Source: Verticillium longisporum (lineage: Eukaryota > Ascomycota > Sordariomycetes > Glomerellales > Plectosphaerellaceae). Taken from it: DNA of 64,000 bases. The stretch is taken from positions 4,712,001 to 4,776,000 of the forward strand of contig JAETXT010000006.1 of the NCBI GenBank assembly GCA_019188255.1, given 5' to 3'. A model generated the notes under the pieces. The model had not been told where the DNA came from. It worked only from the letters and a program-made list of their open reading frames with translations, and did no database searches. A program made the position numbers and the translations under genes. Below, in pieces: positions 36,634 to 48,580 of this stretch (position 1 is its first letter; the number at the start of each line of letters is the position of its first letter).

Positions 36634-36755
36634 CGGATGCGCAAGGCGGTGGTGAGTGGCTTGTCCAGATCTGGGATTTTTGAGGGTGAGAGGCTGATGT
36701 TTCTTGACAGGACGAACTAAAGAATGCGAGGCGGCTCAAGATGGAATCTGCATGA
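36634..36755 (+). pseudogene. possible lost C-terminal extension of Pcf11
   Basis: Directly after the TAG the same frame reads RMRKAV. A perfect donor (GTGAGT at 36652) and acceptor (ACAG ending 36710) follow, then DELKNARRLKMESA and TGA at 36753-36755. Phase is kept across the 59-nt intron. Basic tails of this kind are familiar at the end of fungal Pcf11 proteins. A single change at the TAG would restore about 20 residues. Confidence 0.45.
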
Positions 36756-39186
36756 GCCGAAAGAAGCCTTGCAGATAATACAAGCGCATCAGCAGACGAA
36801 TAGACATGACTACAGCACTATAGCAACGCCTCGTCTTCAGATATCGAAAGAAACGACTTGCAAATATTCAGGAAAGAAAAAAAATCCTCCCCGGACTAGC
36901 ATGGCAGAGTGGTGTGCGAAGTCCGAGGCAGCCAGCAATTCGCACAGCACACAGGGGAACAGACCCCTAGCGACAAAAGACGACTTGGTCATCGTGAGTG
37001 CATCGTGAAGCAGCATCAGGAGGTGTCAAGGCGTTCACATGGTTAATTTCGTTCCCGAACGTTGCACGTGCCGGGCCAGGCCCAGCGCCGGAGTCAGAAA
37101 GCGGAGAGCGCGTTTCGAGGTGGTCCGCCGGACGTCGGATCATGTAGGCGAGAGATGGTTGGCAGCCGAGAAGCGATCGGCAACGGAGTCGGGGGTGGGA
37201 TTGGCTCAAGATCATGGCTTGGCGACCGCCACGATGGGGAGAGCGGCATCTGTGATGGTCCTTGTGGCTCGAAAGTACACAAGGCAGGGTCTCGATAGGG
37301 TCCGGGGCGAACCTGACGGTGGTTCGAAGCCGATAGCCGATTTTAATTGAACCCCCGAATTTCATGTTCGTCTTGCTGTGTTCTTCTTCACGTAAGGCTC
37401 TGGAGGAGTACTCGGGTCAAGCAACGGCATTGTAGCCATATTTTCCGACTTGCCTTTGTTCCACCGTTCCCGTCGAAGCCATTGATCAGGCTTTTCCCAC
37501 TTTTCGATGACTCGAAGGTTCCGTTCAGCGCTCGGAGGCGATAAAGGGCAGGTAAAGATCTTCATTTCGACAACGTCAGCGGGGCTCAGCATCCCCTCTT
37601 TTCCTTGGGGCCGAGTACGGGGCATGGGACAAGTGTTTGGCTCTGACGACAGAAAGGGGCCAAGAGCCTGGAAGCGGAATCCCCACAGGAGCTTTCGCGT
37701 CTGCGGTGCCCTGTCTGCCGTGGCCTTGATTGTACGCTAGGGAGTAGGCGGTCTCCCCTCGTGCGTGTGCTGCAAGCCCGCGTCCAGGGAACGCATTCTT
37801 TTTTCGTCTGATGGTCATGACTGGGAACGGTAGATCTCGAGCTTCGGATTCAGTGGTATAGAACGGTACGATGGAGTTGTGGAATCTCTGCGCTCTCGCC
37901 TGGTCAAATCGGCTGCCGGGCATGGAGAAAGGCGGTCAAAAATGGTTGAGGTTGCCGAGAGGGTGCGCATCGTGGGATGGCGGGGAGGGGCCTTTGTGTG
38001 TGTCTCGTCTCGCCGGAGGTAGGATCAGCATGGCCAGCACTTTATCTCGTGAGTTCCTTGCTGGGGGGGATGATCCCGTTGAGACGGATTCTGGCTGCCG
38101 CGTAGCTGCAGGCGGCGCGGCGTGCAGGCTGGGCATGGAGGGCTGGAGCGGTCGCATACGCTGAGAAGCGCTTGGGGGGTGCTTAAAGGAGGATAGAATA
38201 CGTGGGGGTTGAAGCTCGAGGGCATGGGTATTGTGGGGTTGCGGTGGAGGGGGTGGAGGGGTCCAAGGTTGGATTTCAGACAGCGAGTGTGTTTTTTCTT
38301 TGGTGTTTTGCCACAAGGGTCCCTTTTTTCGCCCCTTTGCCCCCTCCGTTGATCTTGGAGCCAACCTGCTCTTTGCTGGGAAGCCACCGTCCAGTGCGCT
38401 TGCCGTTCCGCCGGGGCCGGTCTCGGGCTGTCGGCGCATCAGGCACTGACTGGACATTGTACCTACCTACATCTTGGGCACGCAGTAGTGGCGGAAGGAA
38501 CGGTGACGCTTGCGGCTGAGAACCTGATCTGCTGTCCCTGGCTCCCGCTGCACGGCACATCAAGCCACCAGGGGTAAAGAGTTTGCGTGACCAAGGCATA
38601 GGAGCTGTCGGATCAGAGCCGGTATAAACTGTTCCGTGGAAATGAGGAGTCCATACAACACCTCGATGATTCCAATGTAACACAAACACGATCTTGCCAG
38701 GCTGTGGCACCATGCGCCTAGAAGCAATGGCTTCAGGCTCTCCCGGGTTCCCCACCCCCATTCGCTGGCTTGATTGACCGACGAGACCCTGATGGAGTCC
38801 TGGGAGCTGCGAGGTGTGGAGGGGCACTGGGAGCTCGGGGCCACCATCACTGCTCACCCTGTCACCCATCTCCACCGTCTAAGCCGTCTGGACGCCGCCC
38901 CGACCGTTCGGACGCCAGAAACCAGAGACGGTAGGTACTTCACGATCTTCACGCCGCTGCTACAACTAGCAGGATCCCCCCGAGCTCCTGCCTGTTTCTT
39001 TCTGTCTTCCTTCCTCCTCTTTCTTCCCCTGCCTTTTCTCCTTGACCGAAACGGCGCTGAAAACCCCTCGAACTCGACCAGCACTCGACCCTGCCCACCA
39101 CTCACAAGCTACCCCTCCAAGCTACCCCTCCAAGCCACCTCCCCACGAGGACCTTCGCCCGTAGCCTTGTGCTACTTCCCGTCGCC
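36756..39186. other. intergenic, no supported gene
   Basis: 2.4 kb. The longest frames (about 170-200 codons at 37936-38875, minus) are low-complexity and overlap one another. The last 250 bp, TC-rich, is the leader of the kinase gene. Confidence 0.5.
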
Positions 39187-41252
39187 ATGGCCTCTTTGAA
39201 GTCAGTCACCGTGATCGCTCCATTGAACTCGTCCTTGGGCCTCACGAGCAACCTTTGGTGCTAACATGACACAGCGCCCCGCGCCCGACCCTCGAGTCCC
39301 GTGGCTCTTACTGGGAGCGTCCAGGCGCGCAAGCCCGCCACGACACCAACAACCACTTCATCGGCATTGACGTCGGTACCGGCTCTGCCCGTGCTTGCAT
39401 TATTGACGAGACGGGCGACATCAAGTCGCTGGCCTCTGAGACCATCAAGCTGTGGCAGCCCCAAACAGGCTACTATGTGAGCAGCCCTCTCTTCCACTGC
39501 CTCAAGCAGCGAAAGCGGCATCTCACAGAGCTTTCCCGTTAACAAGCGTAGGAACAATCAACCACTGACATCTGGAACTGCATCTGCATCTGTGTCAAGC
39601 GCGTTGTTGAGGAGTCCGGCGTAGACGTCTCCAAGATCAAGGGCATTGGGTTCGACGCCACTTGCTCGCTGGCCGTCTTCAGTCACGACACGGACGAACC
39701 CATTGCCGTCACCGGTCCTTCCTTCGACAATGCCGACGGCGCCGATCGCAACGTCGTCTTGTGGCTGGATCACCGCCCCGTAGAGGAGACCGAAAAGATC
39801 AATGCCACTGATCATAACTTACTCAAGTACGTCGGCGGTCGCATGAGCATTGAGATGGAAATGCCCAAGATCCTGTGGCTCAAGAACAACATGCCCAAGG
39901 AGCTTTTTGACCGCTGCAAGTTCTACGACTTGACCGATGCCCTGACCCATCTCGCCACTGGCAACGAGACGAGGAGCTACTGCAGCACGGTCTGTAAGCA
40001 GGGATTCGTGCCCATCGGCGTTGACGGTAGCGAGAAGGGCTGGCAGGAGGATTTCCTGAACACCATCGGGCTTGGTGATTTGACCAAGAACAACTTCGAG
40101 CGCCTTGGAGGCGCTGACGAAGAGGTAACCACAGGCTGTCCTTCCCGACACTGCAATCACAAGGCTAACATGTTGCAGAATGGCAAGTATCTGAGCGCTG
40201 GTGAGCTGGTCGGATACCTCAGCAAGAAGGCCGCGGAACAGCTCGGCCTTCCTGAGGGCATCGCTATCGGTAGCGGTGTCATTGACGCATACGCCGGCTG
40301 GATCGGCACTGTTGGTGCAAAGATTGACCCCGAAGTCTCATCCGACCACCTCGACGAGGACCAGAAGCCCAACCATATTTCCCAGGCCTTCAGCCGCTTG
40401 GCAGCCGTCGCCGGTACGTCGACCTGCCACATTGCCATGTCCAAGGACGCCGTCTTCGTTCCTGGCGTGTGGGGTCCGTATCGCGACGTGTTGATCCCAG
40501 GACACTGGCTCGCTGAGGGTGGTCAGTCGCCCACGGGCGGGCTGCTGCGTCGCGTCGACGACATCCACCCCGCCTACGGGGAGACAAACGCGCAGGCGCA
40601 AGCCGAGAGCAAGAATATTTACGAATACCTCAACTCGCACCTCGCCCAAATGGTCGAGAAGCAGGGCGCGCCGACCATTTCATATCACCGCCGCCACTAC
40701 TTCCTGTAGGGCGAAGTCTGGGGCAACCGTTCGCCCGTCGCAAACGCAAACATGAAGGGTGCTGTTATTGGTCTTTCGAGCGACAAGAGCACCGATAACC
40801 TCGCGCTGTGGTACTATGGTGTGATGGAGTTCATCGCGATGCAGACGCGCCAAATCATCGAGGAGATGAACAAGGCCGGCCACGTCATCTCGTCCATCTT
40901 CATGAGCGGTTCGCAGTGCCAGAACCCCGTGCTCATGGACCTGCTGGCGACTACATGCGACATGCCCGTGTTAATCCCTCGCTACGTCAACGCGGCCGTG
41001 GTGCACGGCGCTGCCATGCTCGGCGCCAAGGCAGGTAGTGCCGACGAGGAGGGTCGCACCAAGGGCCTCTGGAGCATCATGGACCGCATGAGCAAACCCG
41101 GTCGTTTGGTGAAGCCGGGCAAGAACAAGAACGAGAAGACTCTATTGGATGCCAAGTATGGTGTCTTCCTTGAGCAGTGCCGCACGCAGCAGGAGTACCG
41201 CAAGAAGGTGGATGAGGCTCTGTCTTCGTGGCCCGAGGCGCAGAAGGCATGA
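39187..41252 (+). pseudogene. FGGY-family kinase (D-ribulokinase type) with an internal stop
   Basis: Exons 39187-39200, 39275-39476, 39552-40124 and 40179-41252 make a 620-codon frame. The first exon is only 14 nt. The ATP-binding start reads HFIGIDVGTGSARACIIDE. YCSTVCKQGFVPIGVDG, GIAIGSGVIDAYAGWIG and VAGTSTCHIAMS mark the FGGY subgroup of yeast YDR109C and human FGGY, which phosphorylates D-ribulose. At codon 440 (40707-40709) is TAG, in HYFL-stop-GEVWGNRSP, where relatives have an aromatic residue, usually Tyr. All sequence after it stays in frame and well conserved to the true stop. Without readthrough the product would lose its last 180 residues, including part of the second kinase lobe. 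A one-base assembly error and a recent null allele are both possible. Confidence 0.85.
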
Positions 41253-42538
41253 GGTTCGAGACCAGGGTCGCAAGTCATGCGGCGGCGAACATTGACGGAA
41301 AGGCGGGTTGGTTTATACAAGGATGGGGTGTATGATGGGACATTTGATGATAATAATAATGACACTCTCTCATGACGACGACTTTATTGTTCACTCGCTT
41401 CTAGGCTTATGGTTGACAGGATGGGATCAGTATTTGAGTATTGGTTCCTGGTCTCGGCTGTTCTGTAATGAGCTCCCTTGACCTATAGTACAAGTGTTCT
41501 TATGGCGGCGTCGAAACTTTCGGACACAGACGGATGCAGAGTCTACTCTCGGGGAGTGCAGCACAATAGATGCAGCAGCTGGAGGATCTGTTCTCTCCCC
41601 TACGTTATTGAGAAGTCGAACCATTTTTAGAAGGCAAGGATGATTTCTTACATTCAATGCAGTGGACGATGAGATGCAGCAGCGGCACTGTCGAGATGAA
41701 GTGGTTGGGCACCACAGCGTCATGAGGCAGGAGTACAGGGCCCCAGCCACTGACTACCGCATCTTTCTTCAGCGGGTTCCAGTGGCTCGAGCTCACCGCC
41801 TCAACTCCAGTCATCCCTTTCCTCCCCGCCCTAGGCATCCATCCCGGACCATTCACCACGACCACACCACACCACTCGTTCGCACCACATCTAGCCTCCC
41901 TCATCAGCCTGACAACCCGCATCCATACATCACCCACCACTCATCGACCACAGCTACTGATCAGCTGCATCAGGTTGGCGGCGGCCCATTCGTCCCTGCA
42001 TTTTCCAAGAAATCCAAGAAACGAACCCTACCTCTTGGCCATTCCCTCGTCACTCATCACTCGTCACTCGTCAGCCAGTCAGCCAGTCAGCCAGTCGGCC
42101 ACGTCCACCATGTACATATCGCCAGATTAATTGAATTCCATTCCATCCTCGGCGTCCTCGCCCTCTGCGACAGAACCCGCACTCACTGTCGACTGCACCG
42201 ACAATGCTTTGTGCCTCGAACATCTTCTATCGATATCCCTCCGAAACTCAGCCGCATCAAGGGCAGCAACGACAACAAACCAAAGACGATTTAGGTCCAT
42301 GTTTCGACTCGGCCTGTGACAAACGAGACAGCCTCATTCCATGTGCGCCTCGCGATTGCGCAGCCACAACGTCTGACGAATTCACCCATCTTTTTGCCCC
42401 TGGACCACCCAAACGATTCTCAAAACATTAACTCGCAACCTTGGCTGCCTCATTAATTTTGCATCTCTTTGTAGTAGTCTTCCATTCACATATTGAGCTT
42501 ATTTCCTTTTCATCCACAACCTTCCGGCTACATCCGCC
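41253..42538. other. intergenic, short tandem repeat near 42050-42100
   Basis: Contains an imperfect repeat of GTCACTC and GTCAGCCA units just upstream of the leader of the next gene. No gene is supported. Confidence 0.5.
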
Positions 42539-44893
42539 ATGACCGACCACGACACCAAGGAGACGAAAGGCTTTTGGGGCACCCTGTTTCGGAGCAAAAG
42601 CCCTGCGCGGAGAACGGCCAAGACAGTTCGTCTCTCCCGTCAATGTGCACCCATGCCGCACAGCTAACCGAATCCCCAGGACCCTGAACCCCGAAGAGCC
42701 AGCGAGGGCGAGGCGAGACCGCGCAGGCGCCGCTCGTCGCCACCTGATCGCCGCCGTGACTCTGACCGCGACTCACCACCGAGCAGCACGTCCCGCAATC
42801 GCCCCCGCCGCTCCGGCTCCGGCGCCAAGAGCCGGGACCGTGATGCTTACCGCAATGACAGCCTCCGACAAAGGCCACCACTGACCTCCTGGCCCCCTTC
42901 CAACTTGGGCAGCCGGGAGCAACTGAAACTCGGGCACGCCATGGAGCTCATCTCACGAGGCGTGCCCGCACACAAGGGCCACAAACGACTCATCCCCCAT
43001 GCCTCAGACCACTACTACGCGCTGTATACCACATCTGCCGGGAATCACGGTGACGAGACTGACACTGCAAATCCGCACGATTCCATGACCCAGTTCTTGA
43101 CTTTGCGCATCCAGGGGACGGGGTCTGGCCGCTCCGACCCCGCGGCGTATCCTTGGGATACTCTCGAACAGCCTTCCTATGCGTTCTACTTTGGTCGGCT
43201 CCCTGGCACCATCACCCTCAACCAGTGGGCCTCCTCGTCGAGTAATCTCCCTCCTACGATTGCATTGCGCGACTCGGGTATACAGCCTCGCAACGTCGAT
43301 CTGCCTACCATCTTCGCACGTCTGAAGGAACTTGAGTCCTCCCGCAGCATCGACGACAACGAAGAGCGCATGTATCGCAGTCTCTATCGCCGCTTCCTTC
43401 GCGATCCAGATCGGAACACTCCGAACCCACACCGCACCCTCGACCGCCAGATCACCGATCTCATCATGGTGCTCTCCCGCCCCTTGCACTGGACCGACTT
43501 CTCCGATCCACGCCACCAGGTCGCCGCTCGCTTCATCTTCGACACGGATCCCGCTAATGCCGACCGCCACCTGCGCTTCTGCCACCAGCTGCTACTCGCC
43601 CTCGAGCTCGAGGTCCGCATCCAGGCCCGCTCTCACGGCGAGTGGGCCAAGGAGAAGCTGCTAACACAGCTGCCACCCAAGATACGATGGGATCTTGCTC
43701 TCGCCAAGCGCTGGCGCGAGAACGTTCGTGTTGAGTCATGGGGCCGTAACGCGGCTGACATTCGACTCCGCTACAAGCTGCGCCGGCGACAAATGCGCAT
43801 GCTCAAGCGTTTTGCTCAGATCATGAAGTGGCCAAACCTTGCCGAAACGATGGACCATATGCGCCGTCGCGACGCCGACGACACACTCGACCTCATCTCA
43901 TCCGATGCTCTCGCGTTCTTCAGCGGTTTCATCCTGCCCGGCGCAACGTTTCCCTTCCTCATCATGAACACCTTGATTGATGTCGATCCTGACCAGACTA
44001 CGGACGCGCTAGCGCTTTTGACGCACCTTCACCCGGCCTGTGGCTTCCAGCACCGCTCGTCCTATACATACTGGTCGGCCTTATGCATCGTTGGCAAGGT
44101 CCTGGCGCCCACATGCCACGCACTTGCCGGTTGGGTAGGCCCCGCGCGTCCCTCGCCAGACCTCGCACGCAGTCAGATTGCGCGCGTGCGCTCCCGCAAG
44201 CCGACAAAGCAGCGCCTCGCGCTGGAGGACATGGCGTCGATGAGTGAGAGGTCCGACCCCCTCGGCCCCCCAGCCGAGGTCTTCCCGGTGAGCGAGTACA
44301 AGCTCGTATCGCCATCGCACCAAGACAAACTGCCAGACCACAACTGTGTGCGTATAGAGGTACTGGGTTTCAAGCCGGTAGCGGGCGCTCGGGGCGCCGT
44401 AGCCGATGACGGCCCCGCGTGGCACGATGCGACGGTGCAGTTTGCCATTGACGGCATCTCATGGCCGTTGCGGCTCACTTTTGACGTTTCATTCGTCTCA
44501 GCATGGCCATGTTCTGGGGGGCCGCACCCTCTGTTCTTCGACTACGTTTTCGAGACGGTGCGCGTGGACCGCATCGTCGAGGTGAGAGACTGGGGTGGCT
44601 TGTATTATGGCGGACGCATCGGGAGCAGCGCGCAGGGCCCCGGGAGCGGGAGCAGCGAATCGAGCGCCGCGGCGCAGCAGTCTGAAGAGGGCGAGAAGGT
44701 GCTCGTTATTGAAGCGTTTGGGGTCCCGGACAACGAGGTGCTTGCGAGGGCATGGTGCAGTCACTGGGGGCTGGGGGCTGTTGTCGCGGATGTGGCCAAG
44801 ACGTGCGTCGGGTGCGCGGTGCGTGAGGCGTACGCGGCAACGCTGACGGTCGTCATTTTGATGGACGGGCGGCTGAACGAGGAAGAGGAGTGA
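42539..44893 (+). CDS. hypothetical protein, 766 aa, N-terminal RS/basic region
   Basis: Exons 42539-42625 and 42680-44893 join through a 54-nt intron (GTTCGT..CCAG). The start is MTDHDTKETKGFWGTLFRSK. Residues about 25-95 are rich in Arg, Ser, Pro and Asp, disordered. The rest looks globular: PSYAFYFGRLPGTITLNQW, an Arg-rich helical part around ALAKRWRENVRVES, two hydrophobic stretches (ALAFFSGFILPGATFPFLIMN and the region around LCIVGKVLAPTCHALAGWVG), and a C-terminal part with ATVQFAIDGISWPLRLTFDV. The tail is Ser/Gly-rich then acidic. I do not recognise a family. The frame is long, clean and GC-rich at third positions, so it is a real gene, probably fungus-specific. It ends 295 bp from the convergent reductase gene. 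Confidence 0.8.
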
Positions 44894-45188
44894 GGTGCGT
44901 CCTCCTTCTTTTTTTTTTTTGTGGTGTGATGGCGTTTTGGGTCGTGCTGGCTGGGTGTATTACCTGGATTTGGCGGGCAGTGTTTTAGCTGGCGACAGAG
45001 AGATACCAGGCAAGCTGACGGCGTTGAACGGACGATTATGATTACGCATAGATTCTTTGATGACTATGGCATGTTCAATGTGATATGTGCGAACGGAGAA
45101 GACACCGAATGAGCACTGCCTCGTCTGGAGGAGACCTGCCGCTGCCGAGGAGTTGATGGTGCTTCATGTCTGGCATGGCCCCTCTTCC

Positions 45189-46121
45189 TCAAACCTCATC
45201 GCCCACCTTCTTCTTGAAGGCTCTGACAGCCACCTCCCAGAGATCTCTCCCATGCCCATCGGCCCAGCGGCTCAGCGTCTCGACCCCCTCGAGATCGGCC
45301 CTCATCTCCTCCTCCCTCGTGGTGCCGTCGAGCACGCAGGCGCCGAGGGCCATGACGAGACCGTAGAAGACGACCTCGCGGCTGACGCGGGCGGCATCCG
45401 CGACGCCGCCGACGAAGTCGCTGCCGACGAGGGCGGCGTTGGCGGTCAGCGTCCAGAAGGCCTGGTAGACGATGCCGCGCTCGCGGCAAAAGGCGCGCAC
45501 GGCAGCGTCAAAGGGGGCGCGGAAGCGGTTCTGGACGACGGCGGGGGGCACGACGGCGGCGGCGCAGATGGCCTCGAGCTGCGGCAGCGTGACGTTGGAG
45601 ACGCCGAGGCGGTGGGCGCGGGGCACGTGGGCCTCCATGGCGCGCCAGGCGCGCAGCGTGTCGGGCAGGAGGGGCAGGGGCGCGTGCAGGAGGAGCATGT
45701 CGACGTGGTCGGCGCCGAGGTGGGCGAGGGACGAGGCGAGCGAGGCGTCGACCTGGCGCTCGAGGGGCGCGTCGACGGGGTACGGCACCGGCGGGTCGAG
45801 GTCGTCGCCCGTCGTGGCCTGGTTGGGGCTGAACTTTGTCTGGACGAAGATGGGCTCGCGCGGGACGGGGCCGCCCGCCGCCGAGGGGCTGGCGAGGTGC
45901 TGCTGGAGGGCGGCGCCGACAAGGTCTTCGCGGTAGTGGAGGGGTTGGGCGGCCGTGTCGACGCCGCGGAAGCCGGTGCGGAGGGCGGCGAGGACGAGGG
46001 GCGTCGTCCGGCCCTGCTTCCAGGCTGTGCCGTAGAGGAGTCGTGGGATGGACGGGACTGCCGCGGGGTTTTGAGATGGGTTGAGGGGAAGATTGTCGGC
46101 GAGGGGCGGTGGCTGTGACAT
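45189..46121 (-). CDS. aldo/keto reductase
   Basis: A single-exon gene of 310 aa starting at the ATG at 46121. The NADPH-dependent reductase fold is shown by the family's ordered motifs: RLLYGTAWKQ, FRGVDTAAQPLHYRED, FVQTKFSP, DHVDMLLLHAP, HRLGVSNVTLPQLEAI and VVQNRF. The catalytic tetrad can be placed at Asp55, Tyr63, Lys96 and His146. These enzymes reduce carbonyls on sugars, aldehydes or secondary metabolites; the substrate cannot be told. Third positions are very GC-rich. Its upstream region is shared with the divergent Gfo/Idh/MocA dehydrogenase. Confidence 0.9.
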   Translation of the reverse strand: MSQPPPLADNLPLNPSQNPAAVPSIPRLLYGTAWKQGRTTPLVLAALRTGFRGVDTAAQPLHYREDLVGAALQQHLASPSAAGGPVPREPIFVQTKFSPNQATTGDDLDPPVPYPVDAPLERQVDASLASSLAHLGADHVDMLLLHAPLPLLPDTLRAWRAMEAHVPRAHRLGVSNVTLPQLEAICAAAVVPPAVVQNRFRAPFDAAVRAFCRERGIVYQAFWTLTANAALVGSDFVGGVADAARVSREVVFYGLVMALGACVLDGTTREEEMRADLEGVETLSRWADGHGRDLWEVAVRAFKKKVGDEV

Positions 46122-47346
46122 ATTGGCGGGTGGTTTCTGGGGTGAGAAGATTTTTAGATCTGTTGGTTTGCCGTCTCAGGGACCAACTTCTTGGGAATAC
46201 GCGTGGCGAGCTTGTCGGATCGCTCCTTGACGAAACGACCGTCTATTGCCGGGATTTGAGGGTCAACCAAGGCAGAGCTGTTCCACGCACTTTTCCTTTT
46301 GGGCAGTCGGCGGAGGAGGATGGTGAAGAGTATGTAATATTCGATGCTGGCGCGCTACAAGGGTAGATTCGACCGACATCAAGGTGCCAGGGCTTGAGGC
46401 TTGAGGCCCAGGAAGCAAAGGAAATGGTATTCCGTAGAGCCCACTAGGCCGGGAAAACGGCGTCAAGGAGGATGGGAATCAAGCGTCCGTCTGTCTGTCT
46501 GTATGATTCAGTACCGCCAAGACTGTCAGCACGTCTTCGAACCCGGAGCACCTCAGGAAGGCACCGCCCAGGCTTGTGGTCCTTCCTCGTCTTGGAGCAC
46601 CGTCCTGCCTCGCCTGTCCAGACGGACGAAGCCACTGACAGGCGATGACATCACCGTCGCCAGATCACAGATGAGGGGTACCAGATGTTTGAGGGCAGTT
46701 GCGAACGAGGTGAGCTGCTGCCTTTGCAAAGTGTTGCCATTTGACAGACGAGCCGTTGATCAAAGGTCTGACACGGAGGAGATCAGGACTGCCTCTGCAA
46801 ACCATGTTCAAGTTCGCTGATAGCACACTCTCAACGTTTGCTTGATGATAAATCCATCCAACCTACATGACTTTTAGCGCGGGGCTACGGGGGTGAGTCG
46901 CACGGTGAGGCACTTCTCCTCCGTTTCCCGCTCTTTTCCCCCTCTGCTACCGGGATTTACCCGGTTTACACGGCACTAAGTGACGGCCTCGATCCTTTTC
47001 GATGGAGCTCGCGGAGTATCGGGACTGTTTCCCCCGCCTCATGATGCCATGGTCTTTGTGTGGAAGGGAGGGCCGGTGGTGATTGTGTGTCTCCAATTCG
47101 CTGTTACGTCGCATCGACAACCAGAGCTACCCCGCATGGACGAGGAGCTTCCGACCTAAAATAGGGGACAAGGGCAGCTCTCCATCTAGACGACGACAGC
47201 CTTTTCGTGTTCATACCAGTTCTCTGCTGCTTCAGTTCTGACCTACCTAACAAGGTGCTGCTGCGCATCTTCTCGCAATTGTTTCGCTGCTGCGTTCATC
47301 GAGCATCGTGTGCCGCCATATACCCGACCACAACGATACCCCCACC
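46122..47346. promoter_or_regulatory. shared divergent promoter region
   Basis: 1,225 bp separate the starts of the minus-strand aldo/keto reductase and the plus-strand dehydrogenase. No coding frame is convincing. Paired oxidoreductases around one intergenic region may be co-regulated; this is inferred from layout only. Confidence 0.4.
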
Positions 47347-48580
47347 ATGTCTTTCACTCTGCGTTGGGGCATCCTAGCCACCGGCTGGATCGCTGAGAGT
47401 GAGTCCTCTCTCGAATCGCCGCCAGGTATGATAATCATGGCTGACATGATAAAGCATTCAGCAAGGACCTCCTGACAAACCCCGCCACCCGCGATGTGTC
47501 CGACGTTGCCCACCGCATCGTCGCCGTGTCCTCGTCCCGCGATGCCCAGAAGGCCCGCGACTTCCTCACCAAGATTGACGGTCCCCAGGAGGCCAAGACG
47601 TACGGTTCCTACGCCGAGCTCGTTGCCGACCCCGATGTCGATATCATCTACGTCGCCACCCCGCACTCCCACCACTTCCAGAACGCCATGCTGGCCCTGC
47701 GTGCCGGCAAGCACGTCCTCTGCGAGAAGGCTCTGACCGTCACCGCCGAGCAGGCCCGCCGTCTCGTCGCCACGGCCCGAGAGAAGAACCTCTTCTTCAT
47801 GGAGGCCGTCTGGACCCGCTACCAGCCCCTGAGTCTCAAGGTCCGCGAGCTCGTCCAGGCTGGCGAGATCGGTACCGTCTCCCGCGTCACCGCAGACCTG
47901 TCCTTCAACAACGTTGAGGACCACGACACTGGCCGTCTGAGTTTTGCCGACTCGCACCGCATGGTCAACCCTGACCTTGCCGGCGGCGCCCTTCTCGACC
48001 TCGGCATCTACTCCCTGACCTGGGTCTTCCAGATCCTCTACCACCTGCAGGCCGCTGACGCCAAGGAGAAGCCTGTCGTCACTGCCGCCCTCAACAAGTA
48101 CGCCGCCACCGGCGCCGACGACAGCACAGCCATCATCGTCCGTTTCCCCAAGCACAATACTCTCGGCATCGCTACGACTTCGCTGCGCGCCGACACGGAC
48201 GCCTCGGGCGCCGGCAAGACACCCGGCATCCGCATCCAGGGCTCCAAGGGCGAGATCCAGGTGGCGCACCCGGCGTTCCGGCCCGACAGCTACCGCGTCG
48301 TGCGCAAGGGGCCGCCGAGGGCGAGGTTGAGGTCGTCGAGTGCCCGCTGCCCAAGGATGAGTCGCGTGGCGGCTGGGGCCACGGCTTCTTCTGGGAGGCG
48401 GACGAGGCGGCGCGGTGCGTGCGCGACGGCAAGGTCCAGAGCGAGGGCATGCCTTGGGAGGAGAGCGTCGTCATCATGGAGGTCATGGATGAGGCGTTGA
48501 GGCAGGGAGGCGTCGAGTACCCTGCCCTCATCACGAGCCACGAGTTTGATCCTGAGAGCTCCCTCAACACGGGGCGGTAA
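47347..48580 (+). CDS. Gfo/Idh/MocA dehydrogenase (D-xylose/dihydrodiol dehydrogenase type) with a -1 frameshift
   Basis: Exon 47347-47398, a 56-nt intron, then 47455-48580. The product starts MSFTLRWGILATGWIAETFS, a Rossmann nucleotide-binding start. IIYVATPHSHHFQNAMLALRA and HVLCEKALTV are the family's cofactor and substrate signatures; FMEAVWTRYQPL and GGALLDLGIYSL mark the subgroup of NADP-dependent D-xylose and trans-dihydrodiol dehydrogenases, about 390 aa. After SYRVVRKG the frame is lost, and the expected sequence (VEVVECPLPKDES, then WEADEAARCVRDGK) continues one base off to TAA at 48578-48580. One extra G in the GGGG at 48308-48311 restores 392 aa. No intron explains it. Confidence 0.82.

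Noticed and set aside
45087..46118. 343-codon plus-strand frame, longest in its area
   Set aside because: Mirror of the aldo/keto reductase, caused by extreme GC bias at third positions; composition is Gly/Ala/Arg/Glu-rich with no domain.
47247..48269. 340-codon minus-strand frame
   Set aside because: Antisense shadow of the Gfo/Idh/MocA dehydrogenase.
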